A DNA stretch of 64,000 nucleotides from Adiantum capillus-veneris (Eukaryota > Streptophyta > Polypodiopsida > Polypodiales > Pteridaceae), in NCBI GenBank assembly GCA_014529385.2, contig CM043963.1, positions 3,415,001-3,479,000 of the forward strand. Direction: 5' to 3'. The notes beneath the pieces are model-generated. The model made no database searches, was not told the origin of the DNA, and saw nothing but the letters and a program-made list of their open reading frames with translations. This document shows positions 1-9,785 of this stretch, in pieces. Every line of letters starts with the position of its first letter. The stretch's first letter is position 1. The position numbers and the translations under genes were made by a program.

Positions 1-442
1 AAGGAAAGAACCACAGGAATCACAAGAATTTTTTTTTGCTTGTTGCGGTCGCACGAACCCAAGTTCGCTTGGGCATGTCTATTCATAATCGTGTTTTCGA
101 AGAGTGACAGGAATCCCAAGAAAGAAGGGCTTGTCTAGCCTCCCCTTGTGTCTCTTTTCACTCATTGAGAGTGGACAGTGCACTTAGCGGCTAGCCAATC
201 GACGTGAGGTGGGAAAAAGCAACATTGGTGTGAGCGCAAGGCCGCCAAGGGGTGCACCCACGGAAAAGAGTAGAACTCGGGTGAAGAGAAGATCTTTCTC
301 AAACACAGATTGCAAGCGAAAGAAAACCTCAAGAACCCAAGAACCCAATTTCTCGTGAACTTAAGAACCCAAGAACCCAAGTTCGTCGTGAACTTAAGAA
401 CCCGAGACCACAAGAACCCACAAGAACCCACGACTTCAGTGG
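1..442 (+). other. N1 untranslated leader
   Basis: This stretch has no credible gene. It matches the N2 leader (about 5610-6007) with small indels and holds short reiterated blocks such as AAGAACCC and AACTTAAG around 325-430. It ends just before the ATG of the element ORF. Confidence 0.6.
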
Positions 443-2055
443 ATGGTCATCACTCGAAGCGGAATGGATACTTCGCTTAGAGGTGATGAGCATGAGAGAG
501 GCGAAAAAGAATTTTCCCCACCAGGAGGTTTTTCCGACCCTCCCTCTTCCCCATCTACTCCAAGGATTGCATTAACTCCTATGGAGGCGTTGAAGCAATT
601 GTTTATGGAAAGAAAGCTAGAACGCGAAGAAATAGAAGCAGAAAGAAAGGCCTACGAAGAAGATATGACAGTCATAGATCGCGATTATGACAAAGAAATG
701 GCAACCATAGAGCGTAAGTACGCCTTGGAAGCCAAAGAAAGTCAAGCCAAATTGGATCGCGAGAACAAAGAAAGAGAAGCACAATTTGATCGCGAGAACA
801 ACGAAAGACAAGCAGAATATGACCACGAGAACAAAGCAAGACAAGAGAAGAGCGACCAACACATAAAAGAGTTCTTGCGACTCTTTTCTATTGTGCAGGC
901 GCAGTTTGCACAGAACCAAGAAAAGGAGACTCTCTCAGTCTCTTCTTCTCCCAAGCATGACACACATGATTTGCATGATGATGATTTAAATGACAAGATA
1001 AGCATGAGGATTTGGATGATAATGATGAGCATGATGATTTGGTTGATAATGATGAGCATGATGATTTGCATGATCAAGATGTGATTTCTCACAAGCATGA
1101 TGATTTACATGATCAAGATGTGATTTCTCACAAGCATGATGAGTTGCATGAAGATGATGTGATTGTTCAGAAGGATGATGTGTTAGTGGATGCTTTTTCT
1201 AGCGAAGCGAACCTCATTGCACATTCAATCAGTCACGAAGAACAGATCCCCCTCAGGAAGGATCGATCTTGGCTCTCGAGCCTAGATCCAAAGAACCGTC
1301 CCTTACAGGAAGTATTATGTGTTCGCATGATTGATACGCACACATTGTTCGAGTGTTTCATTCATGATCGTTTCCTGTATTTTAGTCGCCGTCTTTATGT
1401 GATCCCTTTTCCTAGGCATGAAATATTGTACATTGAGCACGTTTCACTCTCGGATGAGCACGAATGTATGCGGATTTTTCATGAAAAGCTGAAAAGTATG
1501 CATTCAAGGAAGTCACATTCCATGTCTCTTCCTTGGCACGACACAGTGGTAGAAAGAGCACATGAAAGTATGAGCACCAAGCATGGGCATATCCATTGTG
1601 AATTGCCAAAGTTGATTGCTCTAGATCATAAGAGAAAGATTTGATCTCATAGTTTGCGTGTGTGTGGTGAACGGTTTGGCACTCCGTCTCTTTGTTTATC
1701 TACATTGCATGCACAGTCTTTTAGGAAGACAAGATTTTTTCCACTCACTTTACATGGAATAGGTATGTCCATGGTTTTGTGTTGGAAATGGTTTCAGGAG
1801 TTTTCAATCATGGAGATTCTTGAAGAAGAAAGAAACATGACTTTAGATGAAGTTGAAGCATCGAAGGAGCCACAGAAGACTTTGTGTCGCTTTCGACGCA
1901 GCCCAAAGAAACAAGTGTTGCAGACCTTTATGAAGTTCAAGTACCACACGACCCACACATCAGAGTGGGCTGGCAAAGAGTCCCTTCCAGGATTCCGGAT
2001 GCTATTGGCGATCTCCCTTGACGCCATACAGTTCGGTACCCGTACCTCACTTTGA
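443..2055 (+). pseudogene. Coiled-coil, His/Asp-rich ORF of the N family (broken copy)
   Basis: I do not recognise this protein. It begins MVITRSGMDTS; after about 50 residues comes a strongly charged heptad-like segment rich in E, K, R and Q (about residues 55-155), predicting a long coiled coil. A low-complexity stretch with repeated HDDL, HDQDV and HDDDL units follows, then an acidic linker and a C-terminal part with no familiar motif. Comparison with N2 shows the damage: one A is missing from an A-run near 1001, shifting the frame inside the HD repeats, and TGA at 1642-1644 stands where N2 has CGA (13415-13417). A four-base difference near 1880 changes the extreme C-terminal frame. No protease or RT motif is present. 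A gag-like packaging role is a guess from its position only. Confidence 0.6.
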
Positions 2056-2066
2056 AAAGGAGGGGA
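2051..2066 (+). other. Polypurine tract of N1
   Basis: A purine-rich run (TTTGAAAAGGAGGGGA) directly abuts the TG that opens the 3' LTR. The same tract precedes the N2 3' LTR at 13820-13835, which supports the boundary in both copies. Confidence 0.75.
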
Positions 2067-2298
2067 TGTCACGTGACACATCCAACCCTATGTGTCCGTG
2101 GACAAGCTACACCATGATCGGGATTCAGTCAATCCAGTCAGTCTAGATTAGAAGTGATCTAGCACTTTTGTGAGTCTATTCGTAGACCGTGCATGCCCAG
2201 TCACTTAGTGTAGATGCATATCATCTGGTTGCACACAGCATGATCATAAGCATTCCCATCAGAATCCTTCAGGGGAATTTTCCAGTGCATTTAGCCTA

Positions 2299-2755
2299 GT
2301 ATGTCCCTACAATCTTGAAAAAAGCGTGGGACACGAGTATCTTACAAGATCCCTAAAATGGGAAAATAGACGTGATGATCGCGAAGGGAATGACAGATAT
2401 AAAATCAGGGCACACAATGGGTGAGGGAGGTGTAAGGGGAGCGACGACGGCAGATGGCAAGATTTCTGTGGTTGAGAAGGAAGAGAGGAGGCGAGAGCTG
2501 CAACTCCAGACGACGGCAGATAGCAAGGAAGAGAGGAGGCGAGAGTTGCAGCTGCGCATATTTTTTTTTAAAATAATGCTGTGATTTGTAGCAGTCACGG
2601 GGCATAGCCCATGTGCTTCGACACTTCTCTCTTGAGCACCCTGCGAGAGTTCAAATTCCGTTTACTGGCCCTTTTTCATAACAGAACCAACATCTTTGAA
2701 GGAAGTTTGCGCAAGGGATCTTGTGAGATTCGTCTCTAATAAAATATAGAGCCTA
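2299..2755. mobile_element. 457-bp insertion in the N1 LTR, SINE- or MITE-like
   Basis: The segment is absent from both N2 LTRs and is flanked by AGCCTA (2293-2298 and 2750-2755), which looks like a 6-bp target duplication. Near-terminal stretches around 2329-2354 and 2713-2738 are imperfect inverted repeats around ACAAGATCCCT. Near 2600-2660 there is a pol III-like arrangement: a weak A-box-like stretch, then GAGTTCAAATTCC (a good B-box match) and a T-run. The class is uncertain: a tRNA-derived SINE and a MITE are both possible. Confidence 0.45.
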
Positions 2756-2839
2756 TTTTACCTATTTTTGACATTTTTCACTTAATTATTTTTAAGTGAC
2801 TTTTGTTGGAAAGTAGGTAGGGCAAATTGAGTAAGTTTG

Positions 2840-2846
2840 TATATAA
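2840..2846 (+). promoter_or_regulatory. TATA box in N1 LTR
   Basis: TATATAA followed by GCAAACC, at the same place as in the N2 LTRs (4724-4730 and 14162-14168). It is the likely core promoter, so the AGCGTTTT-rich part would fall in R/U5. Confidence 0.55.
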
Positions 2847-3001
2847 GCAAACCTAGACTAGCACTAAATGGCAGAATAGGCAACAGGAGCTAAGCTCAGC
2901 AGGCAACTTCTCCAACAAGACCTTGGTGGACTTCCCTCCAAGCAAGACCCATCACTAGCGTTTCCTCCAACAAGAACCATCGCCATAGACTTTCCCTCAA
3001 T

Positions 3002-3227
3002 TAGCGTTTTTGGCATCAAATCCTCCCGCAAGCATATCACAGCCCCTAGCGTTTTGGAAGTTCAACAACCCTAGCGTTTTCCCCAACAGCTAGCGTTTTT
3101 GGACAAGCTTTCCTTAGCGTTTTTGGCATCAAATCCTCCCGCAAGCATATCACAGCCCCTAGCGTTTTGGAAGTTCAACAACCCTAGCGTTTTCCCCAGC
3201 AGCTAGCGTTTTTGGACAAGCTTTCCT
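3002..3227. repeat. 113-bp tandem duplication in N1 LTR
   Basis: Unit 1 is 3002-3114 and unit 2 is 3115-3227, nearly identical. Each carries several AGCGTTTT motifs. The N2 LTRs have one shorter version of this region, so the duplication is specific to N1 or its subfamily. Confidence 0.8.
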
Positions 3228-3877
3228 TAGCGTTTTTGGATTGTCACAAGGTTTGCAGATTGCAGCGTTTTCAGCCACAGCATGCAGCGATTTCAGCAAT
3301 AGGAAAACCATCAAGATCAGCCCCTAAAGAAGTAGCACATTCAGCCGGAAAGACCCTCAGTTTTCAGCCCTTAAGAACTTCTACTTTCAGCCCTAAACCT
3401 GCAGATTTTCAGCGACAAAGACCCACAGAAACAAGCCCCAAAAATCAGCGTTTTTGGACCTACAACAGATTTCAGCCCATAGCGTTTTTGGACAGCAGAT
3501 ACTCACTTGCAGATTCCAGCCTTTAGACTGGTGTCGTCATCCCCGTCGTCATCGTCGACATAGCCTAGACTTGCATCAGTCACATGCATTCAATTTGTAC
3601 CAGTTTGTGCAATCATAAGTAGACCACTCTCGCCGACGAGAGTGGGGCCTTCGGAGGAGGGTTTTACAACGTCTCTGGTGTCATATTCTCTTCTCTCTCT
3701 ATCTCTCAGTCTCATACACTTGCACGCACAATGTCCATTCACTTTGTTTGTGATCATAGCATTCTCTCATTAAGAACGGAAGGCTCTCCCTTCCATAAGA
3801 ACAAAAAGGAACCTTGAGCATAGTTCGAAGCACTCATCTTGAGCAAAGCGCAAACATTCATTCCGTTGCACCTAACA

Positions 3878-4397
3878 AACTCGGCATATCTCCACAAAGT
3901 GACCTAACAAGGCACCGAATGAACAGGATGAAGAAGGGCCAGAAAGTTCTAAAGCAGCTGAGAGACGTGGCAGAAAAGGCAGATAAAAAGCAGAACTAGT
4001 ACCACGTTGCGTGGGTCCTGAACCGAATCAAATGAATGAAAGTACAAACTTTGCCACTTTTGGGGCAAAGTGAAAGATAAGGAAGCTCTTTTGAAGGAGC
4101 CAAGGCCAACTTCTTTTCACTTGGAATTGGCAGCTCAATTTAAAATTACGCCCGATAGGCTGAGGCCACAAGCGGAGGTAGTTCGAGTGGCACCCGGACG
4201 GGATATTGCCATTACATCGAGCATTGGAAAACTTCGTTTGCAATGACAGGGGTGTTTAGGGCACGAGGAGTTTTACGTATTTGCCTCGGAAGGTTGTGAC
4301 GTTCTACTCGAAATCCCTTGGTACCACAACAACAACGCCGTGGTTGACTACCAGGCCGAGAAAGCGACTTTGACAAATGAAGGGCTCAGAGATTGTA
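3878..4397 (+). pseudogene. Element 0 fragment 1: gag end and aspartic protease
   Basis: This remnant of an old Ty3/gypsy chromovirus is cut off by N1 on the left and N2 on the right. In shifting frames it encodes a protease-like stretch: an AKANF block, ELAAQFKITPDRL, a GKLRL block, then EEFYV and GCDVLLEIPW. The order and spacing match the protease of element 2 (ANFISPELASKLGI and GCDVLLGIPW). Several stops and frameshifts show long decay. TTGTA at 4393-4397 is the left copy of the N2 target duplication. Confidence 0.7.
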
Positions 4398-5571
4398 TGT
4401 TACGTGACACATCTAACCCTATGTGTCCGTGGACAAGCTACAGCATGATCAGGGTTCAGTCAGTCCAGTCACTCTAGATTAGAGGTGATCTGGCACTTTT
4501 TGTGAGTCTATTCGTAGACCGTGCATGCCCAGTCACTTAGCATAGATGCATATCCTCTGGTTGCACACAGCATGATCATTAGTATTCCCTTTAGAATCCA
4601 TCAGATTCAGTCAGGGGAATTTTCCAGTGCATTTAGCCTATTTTCCCTATTTTTGGTATTTTTCACTTATTATTTTTAAGTGACTTTCCAACAAAAGTAG
4701 ATAGGGCAATTTTGCTAAGTTAATATATAAGCAAACCCAAGTTAGCACTTTCTGGCAGAAGAGGCAGCAGGAGCTCCCTGCTCAACAGGCACCTTCTCAG
4801 CAAGAACCCATCAACCCTAGCCTTTGCAGATTCTCTCTCCAAGCCTCTGGCGTTTTTGGACATCATTAGCAGTACCTCCCCATACCTAGCGTTTTTCATC
4901 TCCATCAGCACCTCTCTTAGGCTTTGGCATTTTTCACCTTTGCAGACATCGCCACATGCACAGACCCCTAGCGTTTTACTAACACTACAGATCAGTTCCA
5001 GATTTGCCAGCGTTTTGCTAACGCTACCACAGCCATCAGCGTTTTTGGTTTTCAGCCTCAATCGCATCAGAAGGTCAGCATTTTCAGCCCTATTGGACAG
5101 TAGCGGATTCAGCCCTAGAAGCATTGCAGAAGACCCCCATTTTCAGCCTATAAAAACGCAGCCAAAACAGTCATTTTCAGCCACCGAAACAGTCCCGAAA
5201 TTCAGCAAATAGAAGACCACAGATTTCAGCCCTAAAGTTGTCGTCATCATCAGCATAGTCCAAGTTGCATCAGTCCATTGCATACGCATTGTACCACTTT
5301 GTGCAATCATAAAACTAGACCACTCGCCGACGAGAGTGGGGCCTTTGGAGGGGGGTTTTACAACGTCTCTGGTGTCGTATCTCTCTTCTCTCTCTATCTC
5401 TCAGTCTCATACACTTGCACGCACAGTGTCCATTCACTTTGTTTGTGATCATAGCATTCTCTCATTAAGAACGAAAGACTCTACCTTCCATAAGAACTAA
5501 AAGGAACCTTGAGCAAAATATGGATCACTCATCTTGAGCAAAGCGCAAACATTCATTCCGCTGTACCAACA
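4398..5571 (+). repeat. N2 5' LTR
   Basis: It opens TGTTACGTGACAC and ends CA one base before the PBS. It is closely similar to the 3' LTR at 13836-15020. It contains a TATA box (4724-4730), then reiterated AGCGTTTT and TTTTCAGCC words (about 4840-5230), and a CT-rich stretch near 5385-5405. Confidence 0.9.
4724..4730 (+). promoter_or_regulatory. TATA box of N2 5' LTR
   Basis: TATATAA followed by GCAAACCC; conserved in the other two LTRs of the family. It is the likely promoter for the full-length transcript, which would start about 30 bases downstream. Confidence 0.55.
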
Positions 5572-5572
5572 T

Positions 5573-5593
5573 TGGTATCAGAGCTTTGGCAGT
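5573..5593 (+). other. Primer binding site, tRNA-iMet type (N2)
   Basis: TGGTATCAGAGC, one base after the LTR, complements the 3' end of plant initiator methionine tRNA. This is the usual priming site of many plant LTR retrotransposons and fixes the LTR end. Confidence 0.85.
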
Positions 5594-6007
5594 GTTTTGT
5601 ATCACTCAAGGAAAGAACCACAAGAATTTTTTTTGCTTGTTGAGGTCGCACGAACACAAGTTCACCTAGGCGTGTCGATTCCTAATCATGTTTTGTTGAA
5701 GAGTGACAGGAATCCCAAGAAAGAAGGGCTTGTCCAGCCTCCCCTTGTGTCTCTTTTCACTCATTGAGAGCGAACCGTGCACTTAGCGGCCGGCCAATCG
5801 ACGTAGGTGAGAAAAAGCAACCTTGGTGTGAGCGCAAGGCCGCCAAGGGGTGCGCCCGCGGAAAGGAGTAGAACTTGGGTGAAGAGAAGATCCTTCTCAA
5901 ACGCGGCTTGCAAGCGAAAGAAAGCCTCAAGAACCTCAAGAACCAAGACCCCCAAGAACCCAAGTTCCTCGTGAACTTAAGAACCCACAAGAACCCACGA
6001 CTTCAGA
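5594..6007 (+). other. N2 leader
   Basis: No gene is supported here. It aligns with window positions 1-442 of N1 and ends at the ATG of the element ORF. Confidence 0.6.
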
Positions 6008-6668
6008 ATGATCATCACTCGTAGCGGAATGGATACTTCGCTTGGAGGTGATGAGCATGAGAGAGGCGAAGAGGAATTTTCCCCACCAAGAGGTTTTTCC
6101 GACTCTCCCCCTTTCCCATCTACGACAAAGATTGCGCTAACTCCTATGGAGGAGTTGGACCAGGAAAGAAAAGCAGAAATAGAGCGTGAACACAAAGAAA
6201 GAATGGCAGCCATAGAGCGTAACTATACAGAAAGAATGGCAGCCATAGATCGCGAGAACAAAGCAATAAGGCAAGAGATGTTGCGACTCTTTTCTCGAAT
6301 GCAGGCACAGATGCAACAGGATCGGGACAAGGAGACTCTCTCAGTCTCTTTTTCTCCAAAGCATGACACACAGGATTTGCATGATTGTGAGTAGCATGAT
6401 GATTTGAATGATTATGATAAGCATGATGATTTGATTGACAAAGATAAGCATGATGATTTGCATGAAGAAGATGTGATTGTTCACAAGGATGATGTGTTAG
6501 TGGATGCTTTTTCTAGCGAAGCTAACCTCGTTGTAGATTCGATCAATCACGAAGAACCGATCTTGGCTTTCGAGTCGAGGTCCAAAGAACCCCCACAAGA
6601 CAATTCGATCATTCAGGAAGCACCGATATTGGCTCTCGAGCCTAGGTCCAAAGAACCCTCACAGGAAG
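6008..6668 (+). pseudogene. N2 coiled-coil/His-Asp-rich ORF, 5' part
   Basis: The same protein as at 443-2055 in N1: MIITRSGMDTS start, charged coiled-coil segment (shorter than in N1, with repeated ERMAAI units), then KHDDL/HEEDV repeats. A TAG at 6392-6394 interrupts the HD-repeat region in frame; reading resumes in the same frame at 6404. Element 3 is inserted after codon position 6668, within a Ser-Gln-Glu stretch that N1 preserves uninterrupted. The ORF continues beyond element 3 at 13086. Confidence 0.6.
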
Positions 6669-7143
6669 TGTCACGATTGTGACTTGTTACACTCTTCTTG
6701 ATTCATTACAGATACAGATGCGAAGTGTGACTAACCCAAGAGGACTCCTGTTCTCGAATGGTCACACCCCTTCGCCCAAAAGACATAACTCTTCGCCAAA
6801 AGCCACACTCCTTCGACGAGTGGCCACACTCCTTCGACGAGTGGTCACACCCCTTCACCATACGGATGCGACTCTTCACCCAATGGTTGCAGCTCTTCGC
6901 CGAAAGGATGTGTCTTTTCGCCGAAAGGATGTGTCTTTTCGCCTAAAGTCATGTCTTTTCACAAAGAGACATGCCTCTTCACTAATGACTATTCAATTCC
7001 TATAAAAGGAACCCTTGTATCACACTTTCAATCAATCAAACACAGAGTCTTCTAAGTCTTGTTCTAAGTTCAGTTTCAGTTTCTTAAGTCTTAATCATGA
7101 GTTTAAGTACTTAATTAAGGATTAGCGACTAGAATCCTTTACA
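6669..7143 (+). repeat. Element 3 5' LTR (475 bp)
   Basis: TGTCACGATTGTGAC to TTTACA. It differs from the 3' LTR (433 bp) by a few substitutions and two extra repeat units: a CGACGAGTGG-type block near 6815-6850 and a CGAAAGGATGTGTCTTTT block near 6900-6940. Confidence 0.9.
7001..7007 (+). promoter_or_regulatory. TATA box in element 3 5' LTR
   Basis: TATAAAA followed by GGAACCC, conserved in the 3' LTR at 12938-12944. It lies about 140 bases before the LTR end, a normal place for the core promoter of a short LTR. Confidence 0.55.
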
Positions 7144-7144
7144 G

Positions 7145-7157
7145 TGGTATCAGAGCA
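7145..7157 (+). other. Primer binding site, tRNA-iMet type (element 3)
   Basis: TGGTATCAGAGCA, one base after the LTR end; complementary to initiator methionine tRNA. Confidence 0.85.
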
Positions 7158-7802
7158 AATTTTTCCCGGGACCCGAAGGTTGTGAGCCTCTCACCCTCAC
7201 CGCTACTCTCCCCCTTCCCGGAGTTGTATGGAAGCAGAAGAAAGATGGTCAGGACCCATGTCAGCATGAGGTAATTTTTTTTTCTCAAACACATACACAA
7301 AGATAAGCAGAAGATGGCAGAAAGAGTGGGTGTTGCGGCATACCAGTTGCACTCCTGGAGTAAGTTTCTCCAGCAGTAGGTGCCTCTTCGCGTGGACCTC
7401 CCTTGCGCATCAGCCGCGAGCCCATGCATCCAGGCCACCCCTTCACCCGGCACTTCACTCACGGCAACCTAGGCAGCGCTGGCTATTTTTCGAAGAGGCA
7501 ACAGAATGCGAATTAAAAAGCCAGCAGCGCAACGTTTCACTTAAAAAAAAACCAGCGCTAGAGTTTTTTTTAACCAAGGCCACTCTTTTACATTAAAAGA
7601 TTTTGGCCGGCCGCCCAACTTACTTTTAAGTGGGCACCCTTGGGCACCCCTTTGTGGAAAAATTAAACAAAAAAAATACCAAGAGGCCAGTGGCAGCCAG
7701 CGCAATGGCAAAACAGCGCCATCATGAGCAAAATTCAGCGCACCCTCTTCTGCTAACTTCCAACGCCACCAATTCTGGCCATCAACAGACGCGCACGCCG
7801 GC
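7158..7802 (+). other. Element 3 leader
   Basis: A 645-base untranslated leader. It holds A- and T-runs and short ORFs that look accidental, and ends at the ATG of the proline-rich ORF. Confidence 0.55.
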
Positions 7803-8501
7803 TTGTTCAGAGTCATGGACGACGATGCCTTCGACGTTCCCATCAATTTTCTCTCGTACATAGACGAGGTACACGAAGAAATATTGCCAGAAAATCCTCC
7901 TCCGGCTCCCGAAGTGATAATTATACCAGATACCCCCGAAGCAGAACCCGTACCCGAACCGGAACCCGCATTCGAACCGGAAGTCATTCTCATTTCGGAT
8001 TCCCCGTCTCCAGTTCCAGTTCCAGAGGAAAGACAGGTTCCCGACTTCATTCCGGCACCCGAGCCTGCTCCTATACCTGCATTACAGCCAGCAGTGTTGC
8101 CCCAAAATTACCTCGTTTATGTCACTCATCGGCATGCCTCGCGCTCACAGGGCTGGGTGGTGTGGCATATCATCGTTACATGCGAGCCTCTTCATTTGCC
8201 ACACTACAAGCACATACTGAGCCGGTACCCCCACTTGGCCTATTCTCTGACAGAGTGTCGCGTGGATTCAGTAAACGACATCATTTCCCAACAGCCTTTA
8301 GTTCGGGTTCACAGCGAGTTACAGCTTCCGGACTACACGCCTTTGACGCCAAACGACACACCTCCTATCGACGAGGTGGAAGATATCAAGGATTCAGATC
8401 TTGGACCAGATTTCTTAGAGGAGTGGGACGCGGCATCAGCAGTAGCTTCACCCTTTTACGGCAACCACACCTCTCCAGCTTCTCCGAGATATTCCCTCTG
8501 A
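7803..8501 (+). CDS. Extra proline/glutamate-rich ORF upstream of gag (232 aa)
   Basis: An uninterrupted ORF lies between leader and gag, ending nine bases before the gag ATG. Residues about 25-105 are rich in Pro-Glu-Val with repeated PEPE and PVPE units and are probably disordered. Residues about 108-160 (LVYVTHRHASRSQGWVVWH onward) look more folded. I find no known domain. Most chromoviruses start with gag, so an added 5' ORF is unusual. It could be translated first with gag reached by re-initiation, or be the N-terminal part of a longer gag now separated by one stop. It is open despite decay elsewhere in the element, which suggests it was under selection when the element was active. Confidence 0.55.
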   Translation: MFRVMDDDAFDVPINFLSYIDEVHEEILPENPPPAPEVIIIPDTPEAEPVPEPEPAFEPEVILISDSPSPVPVPEERQVPDFIPAPEPAPIPALQPAVLPQNYLVYVTHRHASRSQGWVVWHIIVTCEPLHLPHYKHILSRYPHLAYSLTECRVDSVNDIISQQPLVRVHSELQLPDYTPLTPNDTPPIDEVEDIKDSDLGPDFLEEWDAASAVASPFYGNHTSPASPRYSL

Positions 8502-8510
8502 GCCGCCAAA

Positions 8511-9785
8511 ATGTCAGAGACAGGCAGTGCTGCACCAGACGATCCGGTAGCCATCCTCAGAGAACAGATGTCCGTCCTCCAAGAGGCCCTCTCCACCGGT
8601 CTTGCATCGATGACCGCACGTTTGGATGTTCTGCAGGCCTTTTCTTCTTCGAGGACGCAGCCAGCTACCCATTCAGTTTCTTCGATAGCAGAGTCAGTTC
8701 CTGAGCAAGTCGACGCTCCGGAACCAGAGGTAGACAATCCTGAATTGAAATATCTTTTTAAGATAATAAACACAGCACAAAAAAAGAAGATAGATGCAAA
8801 GTTGCCCGAGCCATACAACGGTCGCCGCGATAAGCGCATGCTGGACCATTGGCTTTTCAAAATGGAGGTTTACTTTTCAAATACTGATCTCATTGAAAGC
8901 AAGAAAGTTGCTTTGGCTAGCTCTCTACTAAAGGATACTGCATTCCTTTGGTGGCATCGCCGCATCAAAGATGGAAAAATCACAGCTACTTGTGACAAAT
9001 TCCGCCGCGTTCTTTGCAAGGCTTTTGAGCCTGCAAATGCAAATTTCCACGCCCGGTCTTCTCTCCGCCGCCTGAGCCAAACTGGCTCCTTGACCGCGTA
9101 CATCTCAGAGTTTCAGAAATTAACTCTTGAGATAGAGACACTCTGTCCTTCCGACAAACTCCACAGTTTTGTTGACGGACTTGAGCCTTCCCTGCGAGAT
9201 GATGTCCATAAATTTAACCCTGCCACACTGGATGCTGCAATCGCTTATGTTGAGCGTCTTGGTGACAATCGGCGCCCACTCAGAAGTTTCCTTCCTGGTG
9301 ATCGAGTTTCCAATTCTGCAAGCTCTTCACAACGTAATTACCAAGGACAAGGTGGTCAGAATCAGCGTTCTTTCTCAGGAGCTCACTCTTCGAGACAATA
9401 CTCTGCTGGACAAACTTCTTTTCGACCCCAATCTTCTGGACAAGCAGCCATTTCCAGAGCCTCCTCTTCGGCAAATAATCAGAATCGACGAAACAATCGT
9501 CCCAATCATAGAAGGAATGGTCGTCGTGATTTTCGGTCAAATATGTCTGCTAGACAGCAATCCTCTTCATCAGCTCCTTCAACCTCAAACTCCAACCGTA
9601 CAAGATTATGTACAATTTGTCATGGAGATCACAGATGGCATGAATGCCCCAAGAAGCCAAATCCTTCAAATCCTCGCCTGAATTCTCACATGGAGACCAC
9701 AATTGCAGAACCTATCCACAGCCACCTCCTGTCCCAGACAAAGGCAAACAGGCAGCAAGGTGTGTTCGAGTTTCCAAGGTTGTAA
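8511..9785 (+). CDS. gag: Gag capsid/nucleocapsid protein of element 3 (424 aa)
   Basis: This is the structural polyprotein that forms the cytoplasmic particle and packages element RNA. A short N-terminal helical region is followed by the retrotransposon gag core (about residues 95-255), with [19 protein letters not shown], the diagnostic FLWWHRR, and [14 protein letters not shown] Ser/Gln/Arg/Asn-rich basic tail (about 270-365) leads to one CCHC-type zinc knuckle, [13 protein letters not shown]. The frame is intact. Pol follows in another frame and overlaps it by about 140 bases, consistent with frameshift expression or with decay. Confidence 0.85.
   Translation: MSETGSAAPDDPVAILREQMSVLQEALSTGLASMTARLDVLQAFSSSRTQPATHSVSSIAESVPEQVDAPEPEVDNPELKYLFKIINTAQKKKIDAKLPEPYNGRRDKRMLDHWLFKMEVYFSNTDLIESKKVALASSLLKDTAFLWWHRRIKDGKITATCDKFRRVLCKAFEPANANFHARSSLRRLSQTGSLTAYISEFQKLTLEIETLCPSDKLHSFVDGLEPSLRDDVHKFNPATLDAAIAYVERLGDNRRPLRSFLPGDRVSNSASSSQRNYQGQGGQNQRSFSGAHSSRQYSAGQTSFRPQSSGQAAISRASSSANNQNRRNNRPNHRRNGRRDFRSNMSARQQSSSSAPSTSNSNRTRLCTICHGDHRWHECPKKPNPSNPRLNSHMETTIAEPIHSHLLSQTKANRQQGVFEFPRL

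Larger units (their letters stand above)
1..3877 (+). mobile_element. N1: non-autonomous LTR retrotransposon, 5' end outside window
   Basis: The internal part (1-2066) and 3' LTR (2067-3877) of an element of the same family as N2 at 4398-15020. Positions 1-442 align with N2 about 5610-6007, so the window starts only a few dozen bases after the primer binding site and the 5' LTR lies just to the left. There is no protease, RT, RNase H or integrase between the leader and the polypurine tract, so the copy depends on proteins from elsewhere. It sits in the old chromovirus element 0, which resumes at 3878. The expected target duplication (AACTC) cannot be checked here. Confidence 0.8.
2067..3877 (+). 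repeat. N1 3' LTR (1811 bp)
   Basis: It opens TGTCACGTGACAC and closes with CA at 3877. It aligns with the N2 LTRs (1174 and 1185 bp) along most of its length. The extra length comes mainly from a 457-bp insertion (2299-2755) and a 113-bp tandem duplication (3002-3227). A TATA box lies at 2840-2846. The part after it carries about a dozen copies of an AGCGTTTT motif. Confidence 0.85.

Noticed and set aside
2590-2670. Possible tRNA gene
   Set aside because: A B-box-like GAGTTCAAATTCC is present, but the A-box is poor and no acceptor stem or anticodon arm can be folded by eye. It is kept only as a hint of a SINE.
3002-3227. CRISPR-like repeat arrangement
   Set aside because: It is a tandem duplication of an LTR segment with no spacers, in a plant genome.
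4720-5212. 118-aa sense and 134-aa antisense ORFs in the N2 LTRs (also 14158-14650)
   Set aside because: Both strands are open over the same low-complexity AGCGTTTT/TTTTCAGCC region, and the N1 LTR does not keep either frame. They are conserved only because the LTRs are copies of each other.
7541-8050. 169-aa antisense ORF rich in Gly and Ser
   Set aside because: It is the complement of the Pro/Glu-rich codons of the sense ORF at 7803-8501.
8162-8704. 180-aa ORF overlapping the proline-rich ORF and gag
   Set aside because: It overlaps the end of one good ORF and the start of gag in another frame and has no domain.
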